A DNA stretch of 64,000 bases from Palsa-1150 sp964531095 (GTDB taxonomy: Bacteria > Myxococcota_A > Polyangia > Polyangiales > Polyangiaceae). The stretch lies in contig CAZHED010000024.1 in the NCBI GenBank assembly GCA_964531095.1, forward strand, positions 20,809-84,808, written 5' to 3'. The notes under the pieces were generated by a model, which searched no databases, was not told where the DNA came from, and was given only the letters and a program-made list of their open reading frames with translations. Every line of letters begins with the position of its first letter. The first letter of the stretch is position 1. A program made the translations under genes and the position numbers. This document shows, piece after piece, positions 35,939-43,723 of this stretch.

Positions 35939-36972
35939 CAGCTACCGCCGTCGTGCGGAGGCAGCTCCACCCTGACCTCGCCCAGCGCTGCCTCGTCGAT
36001 TTGGACTGGATACTGCTTTCGCAGATCCTCGAGCAGCGCCTCCTCTCGTGCTCGGATCTTGTTTTGGGCGAGCCGAACGCGAATCGGGCGCTCCGCCTCT
36101 TCGAACGAGCGGTCGTGGGGAGCGGTTCGGCCCGTCAGCTTTACGACGTAGTAGCGGCCCGCGGCCTTCACAGCGCGAGGCGCTACCTCGCCGACGCTCG
36201 CGATCTCGAACGCCGCGGCACGCACTTCTTCGGGCACGCGCTGGTTCGCGCCCCGCGGGTCACTGGGTGGCCCAATGAATCCGAAGTCGCCCGCCAGGTC
36301 TGCTGGGCCGCCCTCTTTCGCGCGCGCGTCGACCGACTTCGCTCGCACGAGCTCGCCCCACTGCATGGGCGTCGCCTTCTGCGCGGCCTCCAGCGCGGCA
36401 TTCGCCGCCCCTTCGCCGGAGACGACGATCGCCGAGATACGTCTTCGTTCCGGATCGTGGAATTCCGCGCGGTGTGCCTCGTACTCGGCGCGCACTTCGA
36501 CCTCGAGAATGTCGCTGGGCCCCGGCAGGCCGGCGCGCGCTTTCTTCAGCATGGCATCGCGCAGGATTTCGCGGATTTCCTGCTGCGTGATGGGCTCTTT
36601 GTCGTAACCCTTCTCTCTCGCGACGTCTGCGAGGAGCATGATGTCGATCATTTCGCCGAGGAGCTCCTGGCGGCGCTCGGGGGCTTGGTAGCGCAGGCGG
36701 TCGAACTGATCCATGTGTTCGAGCGTCGCGACGAAGTCCCCCACCGTGACGGCGCGATCGCCCACACGCGCGAGGATTTGTGCCGCCTGCTCGGACGTGA
36801 GCCCGGTGCCTGCGCCCGCGCCCGCTTCATGCGCCTCGGCGGGAGCGCTCTTGCGCGTGGCGCAAGCGGTGCTGGCCAGCGCCAAGGCAAGCAAGGACGT
36901 GTGACCGAGGCCGCGCAGGATGATACCGATCGCTGCGGGGCTACGGGGCGTGGTCGAAAGGCGGCCGGACAC
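35938..36972 (-). CDS. Parvulin-type peptidyl-prolyl isomerase lipoprotein (PpiC/SurA-like)
   Basis: 344 residues. A GTG start is followed by a signal ending in LALASTAC (lipobox), giving an outer-face-anchored lipoprotein. An N-terminal helical chaperone part (VGDRAVTVGDFVATLEHMDQF, then RRQELLGEMIDIMLLADVA) precedes a PPIC-type isomerase domain. In that domain RRRISAIVV, DLAGDFGFIGP and GRYYVVKLTGRTAPHDRSFEEAE are recognisable. Such proteins assist outer-membrane and secreted protein folding. The stop overlaps the kamA start by one base, so the two genes form a small leftward operon; the link between an aminomutase and an isomerase is unexplained. Confidence 0.82.
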   Translation of the reverse strand: MSGRLSTTPRSPAAIGIILRGLGHTSLLALALASTACATRKSAPAEAHEAGAGAGTGLTSEQAAQILARVGDRAVTVGDFVATLEHMDQFDRLRYQAPERRQELLGEMIDIMLLADVAREKGYDKEPITQQEIREILRDAMLKKARAGLPGPSDILEVEVRAEYEAHRAEFHDPERRRISAIVVSGEGAANAALEAAQKATPMQWGELVRAKSVDARAKEGGPADLAGDFGFIGPPSDPRGANQRVPEEVRAAAFEIASVGEVAPRAVKAAGRYYVVKLTGRTAPHDRSFEEAERPIRVRLAQNKIRAREEALLEDLRKQYPVQIDEAALGEVRVELPPHDGGS

Positions 36973-37029
36973 GGGAGTGGGGGAGAGTAGCTCATCGCAC
37001 GTAGGCGACGCATACTCGGTTCACGGTGA

Positions 37030-37986
37030 ATGCCGGGGAAGCGGCTGCGCTCCCCCCGGGTAGAAGTGGTAGAACTCGCGTCAGCCGGAGCGGAGCCCGA
37101 AGTGATTGCAACAAAGGCCACGCCGGAGGGGCGCAGCGGCGGCCGCACCTGGGGGCGCGGCGCTCCGCTCCTCGCCACGTGGGCGCGGTGGTCTGCCGCT
37201 TCGGTCGCTATCGCGGCCGCGCTCGCCGCGGTCGTCGACGCGTACGCTACGCTGTCGCATTCGGGGCGGACGCTGGAGTCGTTTCTGGGGCCGGCCGCTG
37301 CGGCGTTCGCGGTCCTCGCCGCTCTTCTCTGGGTTGCGCTTCGCGCGGAGGAGCTGCGCCTTGCGCGCGAGCTGCGGATCGCCAGGACCGGGACGCCCGC
37401 ATTGCGAGCGACGGTCACGCAGCGGCAGAAGCCTGCTCCTGCGCTCGCCCGCCTCGTGTCGACAAAGCTCGGGAGGGCAGCTGTGTCGCTTGCGGACGGA
37501 GATCGGGCCGACGCGCTCGACGCCTGCGCCGGCGGTTCCCCGGTCATGCGGGGGGGCCGCCTGGAGGAGTTGCGGGCGGTCGTCGACGCCGATCTCGAGC
37601 GTTCGAGCGGGACCTTCGCCGGTCTCGACCTGTGTGTCAAACGGTTGCGCGCGATGCCCCCGATCGGGAACCGGGAAGCGGACCTCTATCGTGTTCACGT
37701 GCTTGCCAAGGCGCTTCTGGAATGCGGCGACGCATCGGGCGCTCTCGAGCTCGCGCGCCAGCTCGAAGCGTCGGGCGACGACGAAGAGCGTCTGTATCGC
37801 GTTTGGCTCCGCGTATGGTTCGACCTGGACGCGACGGCCGACGGGGCGGACGGATCCTGGGCGCCGCTCTCCGAAGGCGAAGTGCGGATGGCCATGCTGC
37901 TCGCGCGAGCGCACGGGGCCGAGAAGCTGGTCGAGAAGCTCGAAGGGCGTGTGGCGGCCATTGCGCGCCCGATGGACGGAGAGTAA
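37030..37986 (+). CDS. Hypothetical membrane protein whose N-terminus is encoded by the repeat
   Basis: 318 residues from ATG 37030, which directly abuts repeat copy B. The first ~38 residues are therefore repeat-encoded. Two transmembrane helices follow (about 47-67 and 83-105: WSAASVAIAAALAAVVDAY and PAAAAFAVLAALLWVAL). The remaining cytoplasmic part is helical and TPR-like (VHVLAKALLECGDASGALELARQL then ERLYRVWLRVWFDL). No family is recognised. pyrH starts 17 bases after the stop. The true start could lie downstream of the repeat if a non-ATG codon is used. Confidence 0.65.
   Translation: MPGKRLRSPRVEVVELASAGAEPEVIATKATPEGRSGGRTWGRGAPLLATWARWSAASVAIAAALAAVVDAYATLSHSGRTLESFLGPAAAAFAVLAALLWVALRAEELRLARELRIARTGTPALRATVTQRQKPAPALARLVSTKLGRAAVSLADGDRADALDACAGGSPVMRGGRLEELRAVVDADLERSSGTFAGLDLCVKRLRAMPPIGNREADLYRVHVLAKALLECGDASGALELARQLEASGDDEERLYRVWLRVWFDLDATADGADGSWAPLSEGEVRMAMLLARAHGAEKLVEKLEGRVAAIARPMDGE
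37032..37147 (+). repeat. Palindrome-headed repeat, copy B (5' end of the membrane protein gene)
   Basis: Same element and orientation as copy A, 2.35 kb away. Its head is an imperfect inverted repeat (CCGGGGAAGCG against CGCTCCCCCCGG around GCTG). The four blocks shared with copy A keep their order and spacing within one to two bases. It separates ppiC from the plus-strand gene. Confidence 0.8.
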
Positions 37987-38002
37987 GCGGGAGAGGCCGC
38001 CC

Positions 38003-38773
38003 ATGCTGCCCGTCGACGAGCGTGACGACGAGACGATCGTTCCGCCCCCCCTCCATCCCGATCTCAAATACAAGCGCATCGTGCTCAAGCTGAGTGGCGA
38101 GGCCCTTTGCGGCAGGGACGGTGGCTTCGGCATCGATGGCACGGTCATCCGGGCGACGGCCGCGGAGCTTGCCGAGGTGCACGCGCTCGGGGTGCAGATT
38201 GGCATCGTCGTGGGCGGTGGGAACATCTTTCGCGGGCTCAAGGGCGCGAGCACGGGGATGGACCGGGCGCAGGGCGATTACATGGGAATGCTCGCGACGG
38301 TGATCAACGCCCTTGCAATGCAGGACGCCCTCGAAAAGGCCGGTGTTCCGACGCGCGTGGTCACCGCGATCGAGATTCGGCAGGTGGCCGAGCCGTACAT
38401 CCGGCGAAGGGCGGTGAGGCATCTGGAAAAGGGGCGGATGGTCATCTTCGCCGCCGGGACGGGGAATCCGTACTTCTCGACCGATACCGCAGCCGCGCTC
38501 CGCGCGATGGAAATCCATGCGGACTGCCTCTGCAAAGCTACCAAGGTCGAGGGCATTTTTCAGCGCGATCCGGTCACTCACCCGGAAGCGCAAATGTATC
38601 CGCGGATGACTTTCGACGGCTTCTTGCGAGAGCGCATCGGCGTCATGGACTCGACGGCGGTGACCCTCTGCCGCGACAACGACATGCCCATCCGGGTGTT
38701 CAAGATGGCGTCGCGGGGCAATATCAAGCGCGTGGTGCTTGGCGAATCGATCGGGACGATCGTCGAGGGCTAG
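38003..38773 (+). CDS. pyrH: Uridylate kinase (UMP kinase)
   Basis: 256 residues. PyrH phosphorylates UMP to UDP in pyrimidine biosynthesis. Family blocks: RIVLKLSGEALCG, GIVVGGGNIFRG, DYMGMLATVINALAMQDALE, GTGNPYFSTDTAAALRA, CKATKVEGIFQRDP and MDSTAVTLCRDNDMPIRVF. The length exceeds E. coli PyrH (241) because of an N-terminal extension of about 22 acidic and Pro-rich residues. ATG 38003 is preceded by GGGAGAGG. The usual neighbours tsf and frr are absent; the gene follows an unknown membrane protein and converges with cobS. Confidence 0.95.
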   Translation: MLPVDERDDETIVPPPLHPDLKYKRIVLKLSGEALCGRDGGFGIDGTVIRATAAELAEVHALGVQIGIVVGGGNIFRGLKGASTGMDRAQGDYMGMLATVINALAMQDALEKAGVPTRVVTAIEIRQVAEPYIRRRAVRHLEKGRMVIFAAGTGNPYFSTDTAAALRAMEIHADCLCKATKVEGIFQRDPVTHPEAQMYPRMTFDGFLRERIGVMDSTAVTLCRDNDMPIRVFKMASRGNIKRVVLGESIGTIVEG

Positions 38774-38801
38774 GGTCTTCTACCTCCCGTGCCCCTGCCC
38801 A

Positions 38802-39569
38802 TCATCCCTTCCAGGCCAGCACGGCGAGCGCGGCGATCTCCCCGACCTGCTCCGTCGCGCCCAGAAAGTCCCCCGTGATCCCGCCCGCCCGCCGCACGTA
38901 ACGCCAGCCCGTGACGATGGTGACCGCCACCAGCGCCGCCACGAGCCCGCCCACACGCGCCCCGGTGATTGACCTGAGCACCACGGAGGCGCCGATCACA
39001 GCCAGAAACCATCCCGTGGCAACGACAGCCTGGGGCATGCCCGCCCGCGCGACGGCGCCGCTCTTCGCCTCGGAAGTCGACGTGACGTAGGGGAGGCACG
39101 CCAGCAGCCAGATTGGACCTACGCGAGCGCTGCAGCCGGCGATCGGAAGGGCCCAAAGCGCCGCCGGTCCGAGCTGCGCCAAGAGCGCCGCGCGCGCCGC
39201 AATCGAGACGACCAGCGCTGCCCCGCCATAGGACCCGATGCGGCTGTCTTTCAAGATCGCGAGCACACGCGCCGTGTCACTACCACCGCCCAGCGCGTCG
39301 GCGGTGTCGGCCAACCCGTCCTCGTGAAAGGCTCCCGTCAGCAAGAGCGACGCTCCGACGACCAGGATGGCCGACGGCAACGACCCAACTGGAAGAAGAA
39401 GGCGATCGAGACCGCCCAAGACCGCTCCGACCACGAGCCCGACGAAGGGCGCATGGGCCGCCGCCCATGCCCAGTCTTCGCTTCGATAGGGAAAGCCGCC
39501 CACGGGGATGCGAGTGAGTAGGACGAACGCCGCCCGCAGCCCGCGGACCGGCGGCGGCGCGCGGGTCAC
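38802..39569 (-). CDS. cobS: Adenosylcobinamide-GDP ribazoletransferase (cobalamin synthase)
   Basis: 255 residues, mostly membrane helices. CobS joins adenosylcobinamide-GDP and alpha-ribazole (phosphate) to give adenosylcobalamin (phosphate). Landmarks are FVLLTRIPVGG, the metal-binding HEDGLADTADALGGG and KDSRIGSYGGAALV, plus GGITGDFLGATEQVGEI near the end. GTG 39569 overlaps the bluB-cobT stop as GTGA, so it is translated from the same message, directly downstream of the enzyme that supplies alpha-ribazole phosphate. Confidence 0.92.
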   Translation of the reverse strand: MTRAPPPVRGLRAAFVLLTRIPVGGFPYRSEDWAWAAAHAPFVGLVVGAVLGGLDRLLLPVGSLPSAILVVGASLLLTGAFHEDGLADTADALGGGSDTARVLAILKDSRIGSYGGAALVVSIAARAALLAQLGPAALWALPIAGCSARVGPIWLLACLPYVTSTSEAKSGAVARAGMPQAVVATGWFLAVIGASVVLRSITGARVGGLVAALVAVTIVTGWRYVRRAGGITGDFLGATEQVGEIAALAVLAWKG

Positions 39570-41374
39570 GAGGCGTGCGCTCCGATGCCCGCGCGCCCGA
39601 CCAAACCCGCCGTCGCAAACGTGGCCATCGCCCGCTGGGTGTGCACCGCCGTTCGGAGGAGCGCGATCGCCAGCGCCGAACCGGTGCCCTCCCCGAGGCG
39701 CATGCCCAGGTCGAAGAGCGGCGCCAGTCCGAGCTCGGCGAGCGCCACCCGTGCGCCCGGCTCGGGCGAAGCGTGTGCGGCGAGGAGGTAGTCGCGCAAC
39801 GCTGGATCGATGCGAGCGGCGACGAGCGCCGCCGCGTTGGTCACGAACCCGTCGAGGACGACGGGCACCCGAAGGCGGGCCGCCTCGAGCGCGCAGCCGA
39901 CGAGCGCGGCGATCTCGAGCCCGCCCACGGCTGCCAACGTCCCCAACGGGTCGTCCGGGTCCGGACGGTGAAGGGCGAGCGCGTCCCTCACGACAGCGAT
40001 CTTTCGGGCCCGAACATCCTCGCCGACTCCCGTGCCGCGGCCGACGACTTCGGCCGCGTCGCGGCCTGCCATCACGCACGTGAGCGCCGCCGCCGAAGTC
40101 GTGTTGCCGATCCCGATCTCGCCCAGGCCCACCACGGCGACTCCCCGAGCGATCGCTTCGCGCGCGACGCGAGCCCCGACCGCGATGGCCGCTACGGCTT
40201 CGTCCGGGCGCATCGCGGGCTCGAAGCGCAGGTTGCCCGTTCCGGCGCGCACCTTCGCGCGCCGGAGGTCGACCACGGACTCCACTGGAACGCCGCTCAA
40301 GTCCCCGGCCACGCCGACGTCCGTGAGAAGGATCTCGACCCGCGCTTCGCCCGCGATCGCGTTGATCGCCGCGCCGCCGGACATCACATTGGCGACCATC
40401 GCGGCCGTGACCTGCGACCCGAACGCGCTGACGCCTTCGACCACCCCACCATGGTCCGCGACGAAGATGGCCACCGCTGCCCGATCGACGGGGGGCGGTG
40501 GGAACGCGCCCCGCACGCCCGCGTACCACACGGCGAGATCCTCCAAGCGGCCGAGGCTACCGACGGGCTTGGTCAATGTCGCGAGGTGCGTTTGGGCCGC
40601 GCCTCTCGCTCCCTCGTCGATGCGAGGAATCGTAGCGGCGGGCGGCGGGGTCACCTCCGGCGTCGAGCTGGCGTCCGGCGACGTGGCGCTTGCGCTGCGC
40701 CACCGGTCATTCGGGTGGACGACCTCCGCGAGCGGTCGCCGCGCGCGCCAGCCGGTTTCTTCAAGCATCGGACGGCCGCGAAACGCGACCGGATGCCCGA
40801 CGCACAGGTAGGCGATCGGCTCGACGCCCGGCGGAAGGGCCAGCTCGGATCGGAGGACCGCCGGTTCGACGATGCTGACCCAGCCGACGCCGATGCCTTC
40901 GGCTCGTGCCGCCAGCCAGAGATTCTGCACGGCGCAGCACGCGCTCGCGCGCACCGCTTCGGGCTGCGCGGTCGTTCCCAGGATCGCTTCCGCGCGGTCG
41001 CGCAGGTCGACCGCGACACAGACATTGAGCGGCGCCTCGAGAATGCCCTCGAGCCTGTGCGCGAGGTACGCGTCGCGCCGCTCCGGCGGGAAACGGATGG
41101 CCTCCGCCTCGCGACACCGGAGAAAGCTCTTCCGGATCCGATCGCGAACCTCGCGGTCGCGGACGACGACGAACCCCCACGGCTGCGAAAATCCGACGCT
41201 CGGCGCCAGGTGTGCCGCCCCGAGGATGCGGTCGAGCGCGGCGGGCTCCACGTCGACGCCGGCGCGGAAATGCCGGATGTCCCGCCGCAACGACATCACG
41301 TCGTAGACGGCCCGGCGCGCCTCTTCGGGGAAGGCGCCGATGGCTTCGGGCTCGAGGAACGTCGGCAGGCGCAT
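39566..41374 (-). CDS. cobT: BluB-CobT fusion: DMB synthase plus nicotinate-nucleotide:DMB phosphoribosyltransferase
   Basis: 602 residues. Residues 1 to about 225 are BluB, the flavin-destroying nitroreductase-fold enzyme that makes 5,6-dimethylbenzimidazole: YDVMSLRRDIRHF, HLAPSVGFSQPWGFVVV, RREAEAI-type Glu-rich loop (CREAEAIRF) and VGWVSIV. A Ser/Thr/Pro linker (about 226-250) leads to CobT: THLATLTKPVGSLGRLEDLAV, FVADHGGVVEGVSAF, VGLGEIGIGNTTSAAAL and LGMRLGEGTGSALA. One polypeptide thus makes and activates the lower ligand. ATG 41374 follows AAGGGAT 11 bases upstream. It is divergent from the riboswitch-controlled operon. Confidence 0.93.
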   Translation of the reverse strand: MRLPTFLEPEAIGAFPEEARRAVYDVMSLRRDIRHFRAGVDVEPAALDRILGAAHLAPSVGFSQPWGFVVVRDREVRDRIRKSFLRCREAEAIRFPPERRDAYLAHRLEGILEAPLNVCVAVDLRDRAEAILGTTAQPEAVRASACCAVQNLWLAARAEGIGVGWVSIVEPAVLRSELALPPGVEPIAYLCVGHPVAFRGRPMLEETGWRARRPLAEVVHPNDRWRSASATSPDASSTPEVTPPPAATIPRIDEGARGAAQTHLATLTKPVGSLGRLEDLAVWYAGVRGAFPPPPVDRAAVAIFVADHGGVVEGVSAFGSQVTAAMVANVMSGGAAINAIAGEARVEILLTDVGVAGDLSGVPVESVVDLRRAKVRAGTGNLRFEPAMRPDEAVAAIAVGARVAREAIARGVAVVGLGEIGIGNTTSAAALTCVMAGRDAAEVVGRGTGVGEDVRARKIAVVRDALALHRPDPDDPLGTLAAVGGLEIAALVGCALEAARLRVPVVLDGFVTNAAALVAARIDPALRDYLLAAHASPEPGARVALAELGLAPLFDLGMRLGEGTGSALAIALLRTAVHTQRAMATFATAGLVGRAGIGAHAS

Positions 41375-41436
41375 GCGCCAGAGATCCCTTTCGTTCCCCC
41401 TTGCCGCGCGGCCCGCCTCGGGTGTATGCGCACCCT

Positions 41437-41625
41437 TGCAGTCGGTCTCTCCTCCCACGTCGGGAGGAGGTGAAAAGGGAACCCGGTGAGAATCCGGGAC
41501 TGTCCCGCAGCGGTGTGCAGGAACGAACGTCGTCATTAGCACTGGTCCACGAGACTGGGAAGCGACGACAAGTAGAAAGCCCGGTCCAAAAGGCCGACAA
41601 GCCTGCGAGTCCGAAGACCTGCCGG
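41437..41625 (+). promoter_or_regulatory. Cobalamin riboswitch
   Basis: The leader upstream of btuB carries the conserved adenosylcobalamin aptamer segments. These are a P3-type hairpin (CTCCTCCCACGTCGGGAGGAG), GGTGAGAATCCGGGAC with CTGTCCCGC at 41485-41507, CACTGG with CTGGGAAG at 41540-41561, and the 3' GCGAGTCCGAAGACCTGCC at 41605-41623. On binding cobalamin it would switch off the import operon. Ends are approximate. Confidence 0.93.
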
Positions 41626-41629
41626 TTGC

Positions 41630-41653
41630 CCGCGAGCGCATGCGCGCGGTTTT
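41630..41653 (+). terminator. Putative riboswitch expression platform (terminator)
   Basis: CCGCG...CGCGG forms a 5-bp stem, continued after one mismatch by two more pairs, at 41630-41649. TTTT follows at 41650-41653. It starts right after the aptamer's 3' end, where a ligand-controlled terminator is expected. A competing antiterminator was not identified. Confidence 0.5.
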
Positions 41654-41687
41654 CGGGTTTCTCCCTCCGCAGGAAAGAGGACAACCA

Positions 41688-41720
41688 GTGACCGGGCGCT
41701 TCTTGGCCCCGACTCGATGA
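41688..41720 (+). CDS. Possible leader peptide coupled to btuB
   Basis: A 10-codon frame (MTGRFLAPTR) starts at GTG 41688, 7 bases after an AGAGG ribosome site. Its TGA overlaps the btuB ATG as ATGA. The btuB ATG itself has no ribosome site, so btuB translation may depend on this frame. Alternatively a one-base indel hides a longer btuB N-terminus. Confidence 0.4.
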   Translation: MTGRFLAPTR

Positions 41721-43723
41721 GTCGGGGAGCAATTTCCGTGACTGTGGCCGCCATGGCCTTGGCCGTCGCACGGAGCGCTGGCGCGGACGAGCCGCCCGAG
41801 GTCGAAGTGCGCGGTGAGCCGATTGCATCGCCGCCCAAGGAGCCGTCGGTGGCCGGGAGCGTGATCCGGGAAGAGCGCCTGGGCGCGCCCGGCCTTCAGG
41901 CGGGAGACGTTCTCCGAACGCAGCCGGGTGTCACAGTGCTCGAGACCGGGGGTTACGGGTCGCCGTCCACTGCCAGCATCCGCGGCGCGACGGCGGCGCA
42001 GACCCCGGTGTACCTCGCGGGCATTCGGCTCAACGACGACGTGGGGGGAACCGCCGATCTGTCGCTCGTGCCCCTGTGGCTGCTGCATCGGGTGGAGGTC
42101 TACCGGTCGAACGCCCCGCTCGCGGGCGATCAACTCGGCATCGGGGGAGCGATCTTCTTCGAGCCGCGGCGGCCGCGGCGGACGGAGGTGAGCGCCGGGG
42201 TTCTCTCGGGGAGCTTCGACGCCCATGCCCTATGGGCCGTGGCGGGCGGGGGCGACGAGCGAGCGGCCGGGTTGGTCGGCGTTCGACTGGAGGGGGCGCG
42301 CAACGACTACCCGTTCGTCAACGACGCCGGAACGCGGTTCGAGCCAGGCAACAGCAAGACCGTGCGCCTGACGAACGCCGACGAGCGGTCCGCGGGCGTT
42401 TGGGCGATCGCGACGGCGCGGTTGGGGGAGGAGGGCCGTGCCGACCTCGTCGTCAACGTCGTCGACCGCGATGCCGGCCTGCCCGGCCTTCCGCTCTTTC
42501 CGAGCACGCGTGCGCGCGTCCACATCGAGCGGGAGCTGGGGGGCCTCACCGCGGCGGTGCCCTGCGCCATGCACGGCTGCGTGATCACGACCACGTCCGC
42601 GGCGATCGTGAGTACCGCTCGATACGATGACCCGGCGCGGGAAGCGAACCTCGGCACGACCGAGGTCGAGCTCGACGCGACGCGTGTCGAGGAGTCGGTT
42701 GCCGTCCGGTGGTCGCCATCGGACCACATCTCGTTGACGCCCGACGTCCGGGCTTCGGAGGAACGGATCGCGATCGATGCCGCGGGCGTGACTTCGGTCC
42801 GGGCGCAACGCCAGTTCTCGCGCGCCGCGCTTCAAGGCGAATGGGCGATCTCCGATTCGGTGACCGTACGCGCCCTGGGCGGTGCGGAGTGCCACGGTAC
42901 CTCGCACAGCGGCGTTCCCCCCTGGACGCTGCCCGGGGATGTCACCGGCCCGCCCCACGGCGGCGCTTGCGGCCAGCTCGAGCCGTCCGGGCGGATCGGC
43001 GCCCAGGTCGGGCACGCACCGCTTACGCTTCTGGCGAACGCCGGCCGCTACGCGCGTGTGCCGACCCTGTCGGAGCTCTACGGAATCTCCGGCGCCGCGC
43101 GGGGCAACTCCGCTCTCGTCCCAGAGACCGGTATCTCCGTGGATGCAGGCATCCGCGCCGCGGGGTCGTCGAGGGGCGTTTTTCGCGGTGCGGCGATCGA
43201 CCTCTTTGGCTTCGTCCGGTTGGCGAGCGACCTCATCGCCTACCAGCGGTCGTCGTGGGGGTATGCGATCCCGTTCAACGTGGGATCCGCGCGGGTCGCG
43301 GGGGTCGAGCTCCTCGCCGAATACGCCCCCGCGCCGTTCTTCTTCTTCGAGCTCGCGGCCACGGTGATCGACCCGCGAAATACGTCGGCGCTCCGCCCCG
43401 CGAACGACATCCTTCCATATCAGCCCGAGCTCACCGTCGTGCCTCGGGTCCAGCTGCGCGCCCCGATCCGTGCGTCACCAATCGACGCCAGCAAGCTTTC
43501 CGTCACCTACTTCTACGAATCGAGCCGATACGCCGACCCGGCGGGATTGGTCGTGATTCCCGAGCAGGGATCCCTCGACCTGGATGCGGAGATCGGGGCG
43601 TTCCGGGACCGGGTCGTCCTGCGGGGTCGACTCGTCAATCTGCTCGATCAAACTCGCTTCGATCTCATCGGATACCCGCTGCCCGGTAGGGCGGTCTACG
43701 TCGCACTGGAGGCAAAATGGTGA
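41717..43723 (+). CDS. btuB: TonB-dependent cobalamin receptor, BtuB-like
   Basis: 668 residues. A hydrophobic signal segment ending in SAGA precedes a TonB-box-like EVEVRGE. The plug domain follows (LQAGDVLRTQPGVTVLETGG, ASIRGATAAQTPVYLAGIRLND, LLHRVEVYRSNAPL), then a 22-strand-type barrel ending in an aromatic residue (ALEAKW). It would carry corrinoids across the outer membrane. The identity rests on fold plus its position behind a cobalamin riboswitch and before btuFCD. The next gene starts 7 bases before its stop. Confidence 0.9.
   Translation: MSRGAISVTVAAMALAVARSAGADEPPEVEVRGEPIASPPKEPSVAGSVIREERLGAPGLQAGDVLRTQPGVTVLETGGYGSPSTASIRGATAAQTPVYLAGIRLNDDVGGTADLSLVPLWLLHRVEVYRSNAPLAGDQLGIGGAIFFEPRRPRRTEVSAGVLSGSFDAHALWAVAGGGDERAAGLVGVRLEGARNDYPFVNDAGTRFEPGNSKTVRLTNADERSAGVWAIATARLGEEGRADLVVNVVDRDAGLPGLPLFPSTRARVHIERELGGLTAAVPCAMHGCVITTTSAAIVSTARYDDPAREANLGTTEVELDATRVEESVAVRWSPSDHISLTPDVRASEERIAIDAAGVTSVRAQRQFSRAALQGEWAISDSVTVRALGGAECHGTSHSGVPPWTLPGDVTGPPHGGACGQLEPSGRIGAQVGHAPLTLLANAGRYARVPTLSELYGISGAARGNSALVPETGISVDAGIRAAGSSRGVFRGAAIDLFGFVRLASDLIAYQRSSWGYAIPFNVGSARVAGVELLAEYAPAPFFFFELAATVIDPRNTSALRPANDILPYQPELTVVPRVQLRAPIRASPIDASKLSVTYFYESSRYADPAGLVVIPEQGSLDLDAEIGAFRDRVVLRGRLVNLLDQTRFDLIGYPLPGRAVYVALEAKW

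Noticed and set aside
39566..42226. Extension of bluB-cobT to an 886-codon frame
   Set aside because: The added N-terminus would run through the riboswitch and antisense to btuB; BluB similarity starts at 41374.
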